Below, one piece after another: positions 1 through 10,497 of a stretch of DNA of 64,000 bases (within the stretch, counting starts at the first letter, position 1; every line of letters starts with the position of its first letter). The position numbers and the translations under genes are program-made. The notes under the pieces are model-generated. The model did no database searches, was not told where the DNA came from, and was given only the letters and a program-made list of their open reading frames with translations. This DNA comes from Gracilaria domingensis (taxonomy: Eukaryota; Rhodophyta; Florideophyceae; Gracilariales; Gracilariaceae), in contig VCMS01000091.1 of NCBI GenBank assembly GCA_022539475.1, positions 62,001-126,000 on the forward strand. Direction: 5' to 3'.

Positions 1-3000
1 GCAGCTCACGCCTGCGGAGCTGCGCGCCTTTGTGTTCATCATTCTCAATTGCGTCGGCGTGGAGGGGCCGCTGCCGTGTGAGAGACGCTCGTCGTCCCGA
101 CATCGCTCCGATCTGTTCAACTGCCGCAAGTTTGCCGAGATGGACGGAGATCAGGTGCTGCACTTCCTCTCCCCGAGCAGAAAACACTTCACGCAGGGGC
201 TGCTGGAAGTGGACGATGAATTTGCCGCCATGTACAACGAAAACAAGTTTCGCGCGCCCCGAGAGGTGCTCAAGGCTGTGTATGGCTGCACGCTTACCGT
301 CGACGAGGCCATGACGCTTGGATCTTCTGCCATTGCGGAGGTGCTGGCTGAGGAGCCGGGTAGTGTCATTGGCGCCGATGCCCAATTCACCCCTGCTACG
401 CTGTCGAAACCCATTCCGGGCATTGCGGACGTTCACCTCAGCAACGCCTTTCGCAACCACAATGGCGGCAGGAACCGCACCACCGATGACTCGGGAATGC
501 TCGAGTTTTTGTCCGAATTGCGAATGGAGGACGAAAAAAGGCTGGCTACCACCTCCTCAACGGACGACTCCAAACCAGCCAAGCCGACCGTGATGGAGAA
601 CGGCGAACGCTCGGACTGCACTGAGGAGGAAACGCACGTGGAGACTGACGTCGATCCGTTCAAAGACGATATGGATTACTTGAAGGACGGCTTTGAAGTC
701 GTTCAGGAAGCGTGCAAGGTGCACAACTTTCGCGAGAAGAGTAATGAAGAGGATCGCTACACTAGCACAAAACGGCCCGTCGAAGCTCTGCAGCGAGAGG
801 CAAATGCCAAACTTCGCAAGGCTATGAACCTTTTTACCCGAAGACTGACAAAGACCACCCAGGCCGGCGGCTTTCTGCCCCGGCTTGAGCTGTTGGTGGG
901 CAAACTGAAGCTGGCTCATTTTGAACGAATGGTTATTCTCACACTCGGTATGTTCATATTTGTTGTGCTCAGAAACAAAAAGAAAATTGAATCCATGTTT
1001 CTTTATGCATGTACCAGGTTGCAGCAAAACAAGTTCTTTTCTACTTCATGACGCTAACCTTTTCTTCTTGTGCATAACTTTTCTTCGACGAAAACGCTAC
1101 GCGTGTATCTTTGCTGGGCCTGCGACTTGATGAATCTTGTGGTATTGCAGTTGGAGCAGTTCTGAGCCAGTCCATTCGGAAGACATTACGTTCAGATCCG
1201 TCGGCCAACTATGATACTGGAATTACGGTGTCAAAGCTGCTACGCCTACACTGCGGGGGTGAGCTCCGCGAAGAGATCAAGTCCCGCTCATATTTTTATC
1301 GCAATGCTACACTGATTCGATCCGGTATCGTCACAATTGACGTGCCGTATAACATGACTTATTCTGATCTGGGTGATTTCTGTTGCGAACTGGACCACAT
1401 GGTTTTGGATTATGTGGCTGGTTTGAGCACCGAATTGGATGAGATAATGGATAGCGCGAGATGTTACTCTCCGAAAATCGATATGGAGTCTGTAATTCTG
1501 CCGAAGAAGATGAAAGAGCTTGTTCTCCAGAGGGTGGAAAATTTTGAAGTATTTCGACGGTTGCGGAAAGAGGTATGTAAGATAAGTCCGCCCATGTTGA
1601 GCAACTCGCGGTCAGACGTTGCTGTTTGTTTCGGTCGATCGATACTCATCGATAGCTAACATTGATGGCACACTCCATGTGTTTTCTGTTTTATTTTTTT
1701 TTCGCACGCTCCCTCAATCCTTGACTGTGCTAGGTTGGATTCGATGACATTGTGAGATATGGGAAAGGGTTGACATTGTTCTTCCACGGAAAGTCAGGCA
1801 CAGGGAAGACGTTGTTCGCCAATGCTTTGGCTTCGCACCTGAAGAAAAAGTTGCTTGTGGTGGACTTTGCATCTCTCAACAGCTCCAAGCATTCCAATGA
1901 AGAAGCGTACCGTATCGTTTTCCGCGAAGCACGCGTACATGGTGCCATTGTGTTCATGGATGAATGCGATGAGCTGTTTGAAAGTAGAGATAGAGGGGGG
2001 AAGGGTGTCACGGTGGCTCTGCGGGAGATGGAAACGTTTGACGGGATCATGATCCTGGCGACGAATAGACCGCAAATGTTGGACGAGGCGATGCATCGCC
2101 GAATTGCGCTGTCGCTCATGTTTGAGCCGCCAGATGCGAAGCTTCGACTTTCTATCTGGCAGAAGCACATTCCCAAGAAACTGCAACTGGCAGACGATGT
2201 GGATCTGCGCGTTTTGGCGCTGGAGTTTGAACTCACCGGCGGTTTCATCAAAAATGCAGTGTTTCAAGCACTGGCTCAAGCTGTGAGCCGCGTGCAGGAG
2301 CAGAGAAAGAAGGAGAAAAAGGCGAACGGGGAGGTGAAATGTGTGCCAGGATTGCGGCCAGAGGATGTGGTCGTGACGATGGATGAGCTGCGACAGGCTT
2401 GTCGCCTCCAAGCACGCGGCGATCTCAAACGCGCAAAACTGGAACGTCGAGTGTTGCCGGAACATGGATTGGATCGACTGGTGGCGGCGGAAGAGGCGAT
2501 GAAAACGATGCGCGACATCGTGATGGTGGAAAAGGTCAGAGGGCTGATTGGAACGAGATGGGGTTTCAAGGATCGGCAGGCGAGATCAAATTGCGTGTTG
2601 ATCTTTGGCCCGAGCGGTTGCGGAAAAACGTTTGCAGCGGGTTGTCTGGGGTATGAAACGGGGCGGCCGTTACAGCGGTTGGCGGCCACAGAACTGCACG
2701 GATCAAGGGAAGGTGTGTCGCAGATGGGCGAGGTGTTTGGACAGGCAGCTGTCGCTGGGGCTGTGGTGGTGGTGGAGCACGCGGAACAATTGCTGTTCGA
2801 AGCGTCCAATCCTGACACGACAGCGTCGCCAGGCTTAGAACTGCTGTTCCACATGCAGTCGTTTGACGGCTTGGTGGTGCTGTGCTGCACGACGGCGCAG
2901 ACAAGTTCACAGGCAGGATGGCCAATGCATGTCCCGATTCCGGATCGTGTGAGTCGGCTGCTGAGCTACATCGTGGTGCTGACAACGCCGACAAGAGAGG

Positions 3001-3305
3001 CGAGATTACGACTGTGGAAACAGTTGATCCCTGCAAACACGCCGGTGCACGAGGAGGTGATGGAGAAACTGGAAGGAGTGGCGACGACGTATGAATTTAC
3101 AGGAGCGAAGGTGGCGTCTTGCATTCGACGAGCGGCTGCTGCGGCGGCGATGCGAAGAAATCGAACGGCGTTGGTGGATGCGGGAGCTGGGGAGGAGGAA
3201 GAGAAGGTTAGAATTGAAGACATTCGATTGGCGTGTGAGGCGGAAGTGCAGTTGGAGAAGGACGCCGATGGAACTGCGGCATGGGTACGTGCGCTGTACG
3301 TTTAG
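1..3305 (+). CDS. Double AAA+ ATPase, 5' partial, three exons
   Basis: The frame is open from base 2, so the 5' end lies outside the window. Three ORFs join through clean introns: exon 1 to 947, exon 2 1151-1572, exon 3 1734-3305, giving about 979 residues. Both junctions keep frame (G|TT codes V; GAG|GTT is a codon boundary). The N-terminal half is unrecognised and mostly polar. The first AAA+ module starts at exon 3: 'GFDDIV', Walker A GKSGTGKT (about 1792-1815), Walker B IVFMDECDE, then an 'ATNRP' sensor 1 and 'RRI' arginine region. The second module has Walker A GPSGCGKT (about 2608-2631), but its Walker B reads VVVVEHAEQ, losing the usual DE pair, so D2 probably binds but hardly hydrolyses ATP. 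This layout is that of Cdc48/Pex1/NSF-type unfoldases. I cannot assign a subfamily. Possible roles are protein unfolding or complex remodelling. Confidence 0.85.
948..1150 (+). other. Intron 1 of the AAA+ ATPase gene
   Basis: It begins GTATGT right after ...ACACTCG and ends TATTGCAG before TTGGAGCAG. It splits a codon after its first base. Removing it joins the frames of 2-947 and 1151-1572 without a stop. Confidence 0.8.
1573..1733 (+). other. Intron 2 of the AAA+ ATPase gene
   Basis: It begins GTATGTAAG after GAG and ends GTGCTAG, preceded by a T-rich tract (TTTTATTTTTTTTTCG). It falls between codons. Removing it joins the upstream exon to the 'VGFDDIV' lead-in of the first AAA+ module. 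Confidence 0.85.
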
Positions 3306-3432
3306 AGACAAGGAGGGTGGGGGGGGGGGGGGGGGTGGGGGACGGAGGCAAGCAATGCGTTTCGACGATCTGTAGACGTAAAGAATGTTTTTTTGTGTGT
3401 GCGTGTGTGAGCGTGTGAGTGTGCGGTGGCGT
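3306..3432. repeat. Homopolymer and GT-rich tract between convergent genes
   Basis: A long G run at about 3317-3336 is followed by an irregular GT/GTGA microsatellite near 3394-3423. It lies between the convergent 3' ends of the AAA+ and RING genes. Confidence 0.7.
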
Positions 3433-4008
3433 TCAGGGGGGAAGCGGAGGGCGGGCGGAAGGGTTTGAACGGCTGCTGGATGAGGAGGAAGCGGAGGGGT
3501 GGGCGAGGTTTACGTTGTTCCTGAACACCATTCGGTCTATCTGACGTCCGCGCTCCATGGTGCGGCGAAAGGCGGCCGAGGGGTGGGAGGGCATCTGCGA
3601 CGTTGATCGCGGACGGTCGGGGCGCGAACGCAGCGACAGGCGAAGATTTGAGGCGGAGCGCGAGGAGTCTGAAAAGACGCTGTCGGTGACGTTGGCACGG
3701 CAGTTGGGGCAGTGGTCGGAGGTTCTGAGCCAGCGCTGCACGCAGCGGGCGTGGAAAGGGTGGCCGCACGGCAGCAGGCGCGCGGTGGCGGGCGCGGAGA
3801 TGCGCTCGGTGCACACGGTGCAGATGGGATCCTGCAGGTGGGCGAGCGAGAGCGAGGGCGGGCCGGCGGGCGGCGCGCGCGGCACGGACACGAGCGACGG
3901 CAGCACGGCGAGCGTGGCGGGCTCTTCCAGATCGGGGTGCGGCGCGACGCTGAGCGACGAGGACGACGAGTGCTGCGACGGGGGGCGCGGCGCGGGGGGG
4001 GGCGCGGA

Positions 4009-4044
<36 letters not shown>

Positions 4045-4143
4045 GGAGGCGGAGGCGGAGGCGGGCGGCGGCGGCGGCGAGCGCTGGCGCTGGCGGTGGC
4101 GGCGCACACGGCGCGGCAGCGAGCGCTGGCGACGGGGGGCCAT
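3433..4143 (-). CDS. RING-H2 zinc-finger protein, probable E3 ubiquitin ligase
   Basis: The frame is open to 4344, but the Met at 4143 is the natural start, because upstream is GC-rich promoter-like sequence. The product is about 236 residues. Residues 1-60 are Arg-, Pro-, Ser- and Ala-rich low complexity. Residues 108-148 form a complete RING-H2: CTVC, then CGHPFHARC, then CPNC, the C3H2C3 ligand order. The tail is basic and Ser-rich. RING-H2 domains recruit E2~ubiquitin; no transmembrane segment is visible, so it is probably soluble. The gene is divergent from the peroxiredoxin gene, with under 300 bp between starts. The substrate cannot be inferred. Confidence 0.85.
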
Positions 4144-4222
4144 TGCTGCGCGCGGCGCGGGCGGGCTTGGCGCGCGGCGTATAGCGCAGTGCGGGCGCTC
4201 GCCGCGGGCCGCGGCCGCCCAC

Positions 4223-4231
4223 GCGCCAAAA
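4223..4231 (-). promoter_or_regulatory. E2F-like motif (TTTTGGCGC) upstream of the RING gene
   Basis: GCGCCAAAA on the plus strand reads TTTTGGCGC on the minus strand, about 80 bp upstream of the RING start. It matches the E2F/DP core, but in DNA this GC-rich chance matches are likely. Confidence 0.3.
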
Positions 4232-4412
4232 CGCGCCGTGCTATTTATGGCGCGGCGCCGCGGCGCGCGTCGCGCTGACAGGCTTACAGCCGGCGCGAGA
4301 TGCGCGCCGCGCGCCGCGCGCCGCGCGCCGCGCGCAGCTCGCATCGCGCGATTTGGGCGCGCGCGCGCGCCGACAGTGGCGGCGGCGGCGGCGCGGCGCG
4401 GCGCGGCGCGCG

Positions 4413-5003
4413 ATGATGAAGACGACGGCGTTTGTGGGCGGCGGCGTGGGCGCTCTGACGCGGCGCGTGCTTTCGGCGACGGGCGCGCGGTGCGTCGCGA
4501 GACCCAGACAGCTTGCCATGGTGGCCAAGGGCGACCGCGTCCCCATGGACGTCGACCTCATGCAGCTGCAGGACGGCGCGCCGGCCGCCGTGCCGGCGCG
4601 CGCGCTGTTCGCCGGCAAGAAGGTGGCGCTGGTCACCATCCCGGGCGCCATGACCAGCACGTGCCAGAACTCGCACATCCCGCAGTGGATCCGCGCCGCG
4701 GACGAGATGCGCGCCAAGGGCGTGGACGACGTGCTGTGTCTGGCCGTCAACGACCCGTTCGTCATGGACGCCTTCGACAAGGCGCTGGGCGCCGCCGGCA
4801 AGCTCACCTTTGTCGCCGACGGCGGCGCCGAGCTCACCAAGAAGATCGGCAACGACGTGGACACCGGCGGCTTTGGCGGCGTGCGCGCCAAGAGGGCCGC
4901 CTTCTTGGTGGAGGACGGCGTGTTTACGCAGGTCAACGTGGAGCCGGACGGCACGGGCTACAGCGGGCCGTCCAAGCCGGAGACGCTGCTCGCGCAGCTC
5001 TAG
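4413..5003 (+). CDS. Type II (PRX5-like) peroxiredoxin with targeting presequence
   Basis: Start chosen at the double ATG 4413/4416, giving 196 residues; upstream in-frame sequence is low-complexity GC. The first ~30 residues (RRVLSATGARCVARPRQL) look like an Arg-rich, acid-poor mitochondrial or plastid presequence. The Prx domain has the peroxidatic Cys in PGAMTSTCQNSHIPQW, the type II variant of PGAFTPTCS. A second Cys sits in the conserved 'VLCLAVNDPF' position and may act as resolving Cys. The enzyme reduces H2O2 and alkyl hydroperoxides using glutaredoxin or thioredoxin. The two Met-for-Phe and Ser-for-Pro changes in the active-site loop are mild. Codons are strongly G/C-ending, unlike genes a few kb away. 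Confidence 0.92.
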   Translation: MMKTTAFVGGGVGALTRRVLSATGARCVARPRQLAMVAKGDRVPMDVDLMQLQDGAPAAVPARALFAGKKVALVTIPGAMTSTCQNSHIPQWIRAADEMRAKGVDDVLCLAVNDPFVMDAFDKALGAAGKLTFVADGGAELTKKIGNDVDTGGFGGVRAKRAAFLVEDGVFTQVNVEPDGTGYSGPSKPETLLAQL

Positions 5004-5156
5004 CTAGACTATACCATAGTCACTATAGTCTATCGATAAACAACACGGGCGATTGTTTTTGATCAAACATCAAAACCGCCCCCATTTCATCACTGATCCG
5101 CGCGTCGCGATCCCCCACCGTCGCCCCCCCCCCCCCCCCCCACGCACCGCACCGCC

Positions 5157-5759
5157 ATGGCGTCGCGCGCCTTCCGCCGCCTGCTCTGCGCGTCGGCGCG
5201 CGCGGCCGACGCCGCCGCCGCCGCGCCGTTCCGCACGCGGCCGCCGCCGCCAACGCGCCAGCCGCTCGCATCCGCGACGCGCCACGCGACGGGGCCGTAC
5301 GAAGTGGCCGGCCAGCCGCGTCTCGCCTACCCCAAGCGCCGCAACCCGTACCGTCGCACCACCGCGCTCATCGACGCGCTGCAGCGCGAGGAGGCGCTGC
5401 GGCTCGTCAGCGAGCGCCGCGCCGTGCTGGCCGCCAAGCTGCCGTCCATCTGCGCGGGCGACGTGGTGCGCGTGGGCTACGTCTCGGCGATGGGCGCCGA
5501 GGCCGCGGAGCGAGTGCAGTGGTTTACCGGCATCTGCATCGCGGTGCGCCGACGCGCGCTGGGCAGCTCCATGCTGCTGCGCAACGTGGTGCAGGGCGTG
5601 CCGGTGGAGCGCTCGTTTCCGGCGTTTTCGCCGCTGGTCAGGGACGTGCAAGTGATTGGTAAGCGGCGTGCAAAGAGAGCAAAGCTCTACTATCTCAGGG
5701 ACAAGCCGTTGAAGGAGTCTACTGTGCCGAATCCTACCCGACCGCCGCCCCAAGCATAG
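5157..5759 (+). CDS. Mitochondrial large-subunit ribosomal protein bL19
   Basis: The product is 200 residues. An Ala/Arg-rich presequence (about 1-45) is followed by the bL19 core: GDVVRVGYV, the ERVQWFTGICIAVRRR strand pair, LRNVVQGVPVERSFPAFSP, and the signature RAKLYYLRDK at the C-terminus. bL19 sits at the subunit interface near the A-site. A plastid version is usually plastid-encoded in red algae, and the presequence is mitochondrion-like, so mitochondrial assignment is preferred. The ATG follows a C-rich 5' leader (CACCGCACCGCC-ATG) within 160 bp of the peroxiredoxin stop. Confidence 0.9.
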   Translation: MASRAFRRLLCASARAADAAAAAPFRTRPPPPTRQPLASATRHATGPYEVAGQPRLAYPKRRNPYRRTTALIDALQREEALRLVSERRAVLAAKLPSICAGDVVRVGYVSAMGAEAAERVQWFTGICIAVRRRALGSSMLLRNVVQGVPVERSFPAFSPLVRDVQVIGKRRAKRAKLYYLRDKPLKESTVPNPTRPPPQA

Positions 5760-6782
5760 CTGCTGCTTTGAGTGAGAGCAATCCGCTTCGTCATGCTAGC
5801 AGAGTGGATGGGTGTAAACTCGAGGGCGGGGGCGCGCGGAGCTTTTTCTTGCCGATGACATCATATCACGTTGCACCCTCGTGATCGATTGCGCTCTTCT
5901 TTTTGCGTGTACCGTTGGTACCTCTTTAAACCTTCCCACACTGAGTGCTCTTCTAAGGTTGCAATATCGTTATGCTGCAAAAAGTTTCCCCTCCTCACTG
6001 TCGTATTGAAACTGTTTTGAACAACTCCTCTTCTTGAGACCCTCCTCCTTTTTGCGCCCATCAGACCTCTGTGCTTTGCTGGATCTTGTTTGTCGTCGCG
6101 ATACACACTAATAAAGATATTATCTGGTCTGAACACCTGCTCTAGCAGGGTGCCCGGTCTAATAAAAGCGCAGCTCCACCCCCTAACACAGACAATATGT
6201 AAAACTGTTTCCAGCCGCCCATCCCTCTTCGTTCTATATTCCGTTTGCATCCTCTTCAAACATGTTGCTACTGACAAGTCTCGCTCCAAGCGTTTAGATC
6301 ATGTACCGTTGTTGCTCTGCATGCAAGTCGTCCTCGCATACAAAAATAGACTTGCCATTCAGAGCCTATCTTCCTTCGTTCCTTCCCTCACAACAACTAT
6401 CCCTTGCGTGCGGCAAGCGACGGGAAGTATTCGCTCGACGCGACCCTTGACAACCAATGGGGAAAAAGTGACGAGGAGTTTAGTCCGACATAAGGCAACT
6501 TCAGTCAGAGCTCGAGTTTTGTGCAATATCTTCCTTTGGTACCTTCAGTGTCTTTAACGCAGCGGTGCGCGAATCAAAAGCCGTTAGTTAAGACTTATTC
6601 TTTTCTGTTGTTCATCTTAAGAGCCGTATCGATAACAGCATATCTGTCTAGAGATATCTGCTGTAGATTCTACAGTGTAGTAGAAGCCCCGGAAACTTTG
6701 CACCGACGATTTAAACTATTTTCATCCGTTGCCTTTGCATGCCCGATTCTCCTCATCGCCGCCAGTGAGCGAGCTTTCTAGC
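5760..6782. other. Intergenic region, no gene recognised
   Basis: About 1 kb between the bL19 stop and the next start. Short ORFs occur on both strands but none has coherent composition or a recognisable motif. No tRNA or terminator-like structure was found. Confidence 0.6.
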
Positions 6783-7724
6783 ATGTCTAGCGCCGCGTCT
6801 CAGGAGCAAAAGCCAACTGGCACTGACACCATCTCTAAATCGGCCCCGTCCCAACCCGCCCAACCTCCGTCGAAGAAGCGGCGCCGCAGAAAAATCGTCT
6901 CGAAAGCCGATATTCGCAAACAAGTTTGTGCTCAAGCCCAGTATCTCAGGAGGAGAGGTATATCTCCAAACACCTTGTTCTTCCCGTTGCTGTCTGAGCA
7001 CTCCGTTCAGGACCATGATGTTCGAGCTGTGTTGGGCACGGCCGTGCAGAGCTTCAAGATGGTGCCTTCAAAGGGACGACATGGTTGTATGGCCTGGGTT
7101 GCTATGGCTTCTGAGCAGGAATGTATGGATGGCTTGCTGCAACTGCGAACTGTATATCCCTCTCTTGTCGTCTCGTTTCATAAGCCTTCTCAAGCTTCTG
7201 ATCAGGCTACAAGAACCCTACAATCTAACCAGCTCTTGTTCGATGAAAAACTCGCCAAGGTTATTCATAATGGTGGCGTAGGTAACACGTTAATGTTTCG
7301 AAACGTACCCGTCGAAGTTTGTCAAGAGGAGTTTTCTGGTATTCTCCACGAGAAGCTCTCATCTACGCCAACATGTGATGTCCTTCGCGTCCGAACATCC
7401 GTTGCGAACAATGGCAATGTGCGCAACTTTTGGGCTGTGTTTAGTGGCATACCTTCGGCCAAAAGTGCTTTCTGTGTATTGAATCATAGCTTTACAAAGT
7501 TTCGGTGTGGCAAATCCGTCAAGCTTAATGCTATAGTTCATGACGATTCTACCGACGTTGATGAGAACAAGAGAAGGCAGAGGATTATGGTCTTGTCCAG
7601 TACAGCTCACCACGGTCAAATTCATGCTCCATCTGCGCAGACACCTGTGAGCAACGTGAGTTTGTTAGAGGCTCATTTGCGAGAGATTAACGCTCCACTT
7701 CTTTTCACAGATTTGTACTCTTAA
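6783..7724 (+). CDS. Basic protein with a possible RRM-like fold, function unknown
   Basis: Start at the Met beginning MSSAASQEQ; 313 residues. The N-terminus is Ser/Pro/Gln-rich and ends in a strong nuclear-localisation-like cluster, KKRRRRK. The middle (about residues 40-150) is compact and of normal composition. From about residue 170, 'NTLMFRNVPVEV' followed by an acidic helix and 'NFWAVFSGIPSAKSAF' resembles beta-alpha-beta RRM geometry with RNP-like aromatic positions, but the match is weak. The C-terminal ~40 residues and 3' flank were copied downstream (see 10090-10262). A nuclear RNA-binding role is a guess. Confidence 0.6.
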   Translation: MSSAASQEQKPTGTDTISKSAPSQPAQPPSKKRRRRKIVSKADIRKQVCAQAQYLRRRGISPNTLFFPLLSEHSVQDHDVRAVLGTAVQSFKMVPSKGRHGCMAWVAMASEQECMDGLLQLRTVYPSLVVSFHKPSQASDQATRTLQSNQLLFDEKLAKVIHNGGVGNTLMFRNVPVEVCQEEFSGILHEKLSSTPTCDVLRVRTSVANNGNVRNFWAVFSGIPSAKSAFCVLNHSFTKFRCGKSVKLNAIVHDDSTDVDENKRRQRIMVLSSTAHHGQIHAPSAQTPVSNVSLLEAHLREINAPLLFTDLYS

Positions 7725-8342
7725 TTCCCGGATGGATATCAGTATCTAGCTGTCCTTTCGTCAGTGGAAACAAAGACAAGCGCTCTCGTGAAAAGCTCAC
7801 GTTGTTCGTTTTTTGAAAGAGTACACGTACCGCATCGATTCAACTCTCAATTTAAACTTTCTACAACGTCAACTCAAACCGTTTCCATTTTGGGATATGC
7901 TAGTCACCATCTCCTCCATGAAGGCGTGGGGTATGTGTATGGAGGGTTTAAATTTTGCAAGTTGACTAACAAAACGAACCGTTGCTTACAACTGCGCCAT
8001 GCAACACTTTTTTGCTTCGTTCATCACGGATTTCACGCAGTGGACGGTCGTCATCCCCTTTTCATATTTCTGCTTGTATTATACCTCTCAAGCAAGTCGC
8101 AACGTATACATTCAGGTTACCACGAACATTCCGCTCTTCGATTTCTGTCGAGAGCAAACTCGCTTTTGAACTACCTGAATTCCAGCTTGTACTACCTTTG
8201 GTACATATTTCAACCGCAGTCAGTACCTACGAAGGTATCCTGGATACCTCTACAGAACGTCGCCTCCATTTCTATCACTGCACGTCGACTATCTTCTCGC
8301 AGCAACTTTCCCAGTATTCGAGCTCCGTTACGTCTTTCTTCC
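7725..8342. other. Upstream region of the basic protein gene
   Basis: The frame of the next gene is open from 7764, but this upstream part lacks protein-like composition (many Ser, His, Phe and Leu typical of AT-rich non-coding DNA). It is treated as 5' leader or promoter. Nothing else is seen. Confidence 0.5.
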
Positions 8343-9737
8343 ATGAACATCAATGGAGAAGAAACGCTTGCTCCTTCTCCAAGAGACAGGACAAGACCCC
8401 GTATCCTTCAGACTCGGCAGTCCTTAGGCGCCGTTGGAAGGGTTGCTTCTAGAGTAAAAACTTCGGGAATGTCTATGATGCCGACCTCTATTTTAGGTTG
8501 GGGGAAAGAAGAAGGGAATGAAAGCGTTTCACCCTGGGCAGCAGAGAAGAGTGCATCAAAACGAACGGAAGACGAAAGTTCAGAGTCGGGCGGAGACAAC
8601 GAGCCTTTGGAGAAGAAGATATCAAAGTCACCACGAACACAAGACTCTGCGGGTTTCGCCTCCCCTGTGTCAAACACGTCGCGCCAGGGAACGATGGAGG
8701 ATGTAAACCGAAGAGTTCAGAGAAGAAAGACCGGAAACTTCACTGGTCTTGCTCGCAAACCTGACCTCGTGTTGGAAGAAACGAACGAAAAAACTGGACA
8801 AAGAAAGATTAAGTCCAGCACCAATCTCGTTCCTCGCAGTCGCTCCACTCACATCAGTGGCGAGACCAGAACACGTTCAAACCTCGACTTGAGTAAGGAC
8901 AAGTCGGGCGCGAGCAATTTCAATCCAACTTCCTTAATGAAAGGCGTTTCCAAGCTGATTTTGAGGAATGGAGGTGGGGATGCTGAGGGCAAGCCAACGT
9001 CATCATCAGAAGAAGACGTTAAAGCCCAGTCAGTGCCCGGCACGTCACCGGTGTCTGATGACCTTGATAATGACTCTGAAAACCAAAGGAATCTTAAACC
9101 GCTCCGACTCTCTCGTGGGTTTGGTCTGCACAGGGAAAGGCCGAAAGATAATGCGACAGGAAGCAAAAACAAACTTACGATGACTCCTGCAAAGGAGTCA
9201 AAGATCGCGCAAAGCAAAAGCAAGGTTGCCGTCGATATCAGTAAAGGGCTTGCCAGAAGCATCTCTTCAGCCGCAAGAGCACCAATGGATCTCATGTCCG
9301 ACAAAAGCACAGCAGCCACCTCACAGGCGAGAGGCAGGAAAAACAGCGTTGGAAAGCATCAAGTGCTGTTTAACATGTCTGGGAAGGATAAAGAGGTAAA
9401 AGCTGTGAAGCTTCGGCATTCATGGTTTGGCTTCAGCCGAGAAGAACCATCGAGTGAAGACCAGAGAAAACGTGGACCTTCCAGGGTTAGAGGCAAGTCG
9501 AAACTTCGAACCCAACCGAGTCCTACCCGTCCAGAAAAAGGGACTTCTTCCAGTCATGTTAAGAAGAAGAACCCAAAGGGGTTGGACAAAGTTGTCGATT
9601 TTGCTGTAGATGAATATTTTGATAGTGACGAAGATGAGATGGAGGCGGGCGGGAATGTTCGGTCTCTCGCTGAAGATGACTTTATTTCCTACCAAACAAG
9701 ACATATGAGGAAAGGGGATCGTGGGAGGAACCGTTGA
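8343..9737 (+). CDS. Basic, Ser/Lys-rich low-complexity protein, unknown
   Basis: Start at the Met of MNINGEETLAPSPRDR, 464 residues, chosen because composition changes sharply there. The protein is dominated by Ser, Lys, Arg, Gly and Asp with no globular domain visible. It has repeated RK-rich patches suitable as nuclear localisation signals and a conserved-looking tail: an acidic stretch (DEYFDSDEDEMEAGG) followed by a basic end (RHMRKGDRGRNR). A disordered nuclear or cytoskeletal-associated protein is possible. No family is recognised. Confidence 0.6.
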   Translation: MNINGEETLAPSPRDRTRPRILQTRQSLGAVGRVASRVKTSGMSMMPTSILGWGKEEGNESVSPWAAEKSASKRTEDESSESGGDNEPLEKKISKSPRTQDSAGFASPVSNTSRQGTMEDVNRRVQRRKTGNFTGLARKPDLVLEETNEKTGQRKIKSSTNLVPRSRSTHISGETRTRSNLDLSKDKSGASNFNPTSLMKGVSKLILRNGGGDAEGKPTSSSEEDVKAQSVPGTSPVSDDLDNDSENQRNLKPLRLSRGFGLHRERPKDNATGSKNKLTMTPAKESKIAQSKSKVAVDISKGLARSISSAARAPMDLMSDKSTAATSQARGRKNSVGKHQVLFNMSGKDKEVKAVKLRHSWFGFSREEPSSEDQRKRGPSRVRGKSKLRTQPSPTRPEKGTSSSHVKKKNPKGLDKVVDFAVDEYFDSDEDEMEAGGNVRSLAEDDFISYQTRHMRKGDRGRNR

Positions 9738-10089
9738 CGTACAGACAGGCTATTGTGAAGCATTAGAGCATGAGATGGAGTCCAAACCATCAGATAATAA
9801 ATCTGTTTCGAAGCTATCTCTATTTGAGAATGTAATTTATGCGCTTCTCCACAGCAAGACAAAAGGTTTGGCCAATATAGTGGTTCGGAGTAGTGAAACT
9901 ATCTTCTGGTTCACATTCAAAGCGATCACCACCATCACCTCCACATGCGACTTCTCGGACTGAGAAGAAAGCTGTTTGCCAATGTCGCCATGAAGAACTT
10001 TACGGCATTAAGCACTTCTGCGGTGTCCAAAAAGGGCCCTTTTCTCTAGACTTTAACAATCCTATCGTTCCGTGTACACCGTCACGCGC
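9738..10089. other. Intergenic, possible eroded coding sequence
   Basis: A short plus-strand ORF (9721-9963) contains a plausible segment 'LFENVIYALLHSK' but no recognisable domain. It may be further decayed sequence belonging to the duplicated fragment that follows. Confidence 0.35.
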
Positions 10090-10262
10090 AAGACTTTGCT
10101 GGAGGCAGAGGATTGTCGGGTTGTCCCGTACAGCGCACCATGGTCAAAATCATGTTCCACCAACGCAGACACCTGTGAGCAACGCGAGTTTGTTAGAGAC
10201 CCATTTGTGAGAGACTCTCGCTCCACTTGTTTTCAGAGTTGCACTCTTTAATTCCCGGATAA
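10090..10262 (+). pseudogene. Partial duplicate of the 3' end of the 6783-7724 gene
   Basis: This stretch aligns base for base over about 170 nt with the end of the RRM-like gene (about 7569-7735). Shared blocks include GGCAGAGGATT, ACACCTGTGAGCAACG, GAGTTTGTTAGAG and TTAATTCCCGGAT. The similarity crosses the original stop codon into the 3' flank, so it is a genomic copy. The copy has a premature TGA (CATTTGTGA) and lacks everything upstream. It cannot encode a function. Confidence 0.8.
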
Positions 10263-10497
10263 ATGCCAACGTCAACCTATATACCGTAGGACAGAAAGGC
10301 AACTTCGTAACGAAAAAATGTCGAAGCAGGTCCCACAGGGTCCTGCAGGGAAGTACGTGTAGAAGTATTCTTTACTGACGGACTTCTGGCTTCACTTTCA
10401 GTGCAATTTAAGCATGCCAAAAATCTTTCTTTGAAAGAACTATAGAAGAAGGAACATGCAGCTGCTTAGATACGTTGATATTCGGAGCGCGAACAAG

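Noticed and set aside
3557..5062. 501-residue plus ORF from 3557
   Set aside because: It is antisense to the RING gene, then out of frame with peroxiredoxin; Gly/Arg-rich artefact.
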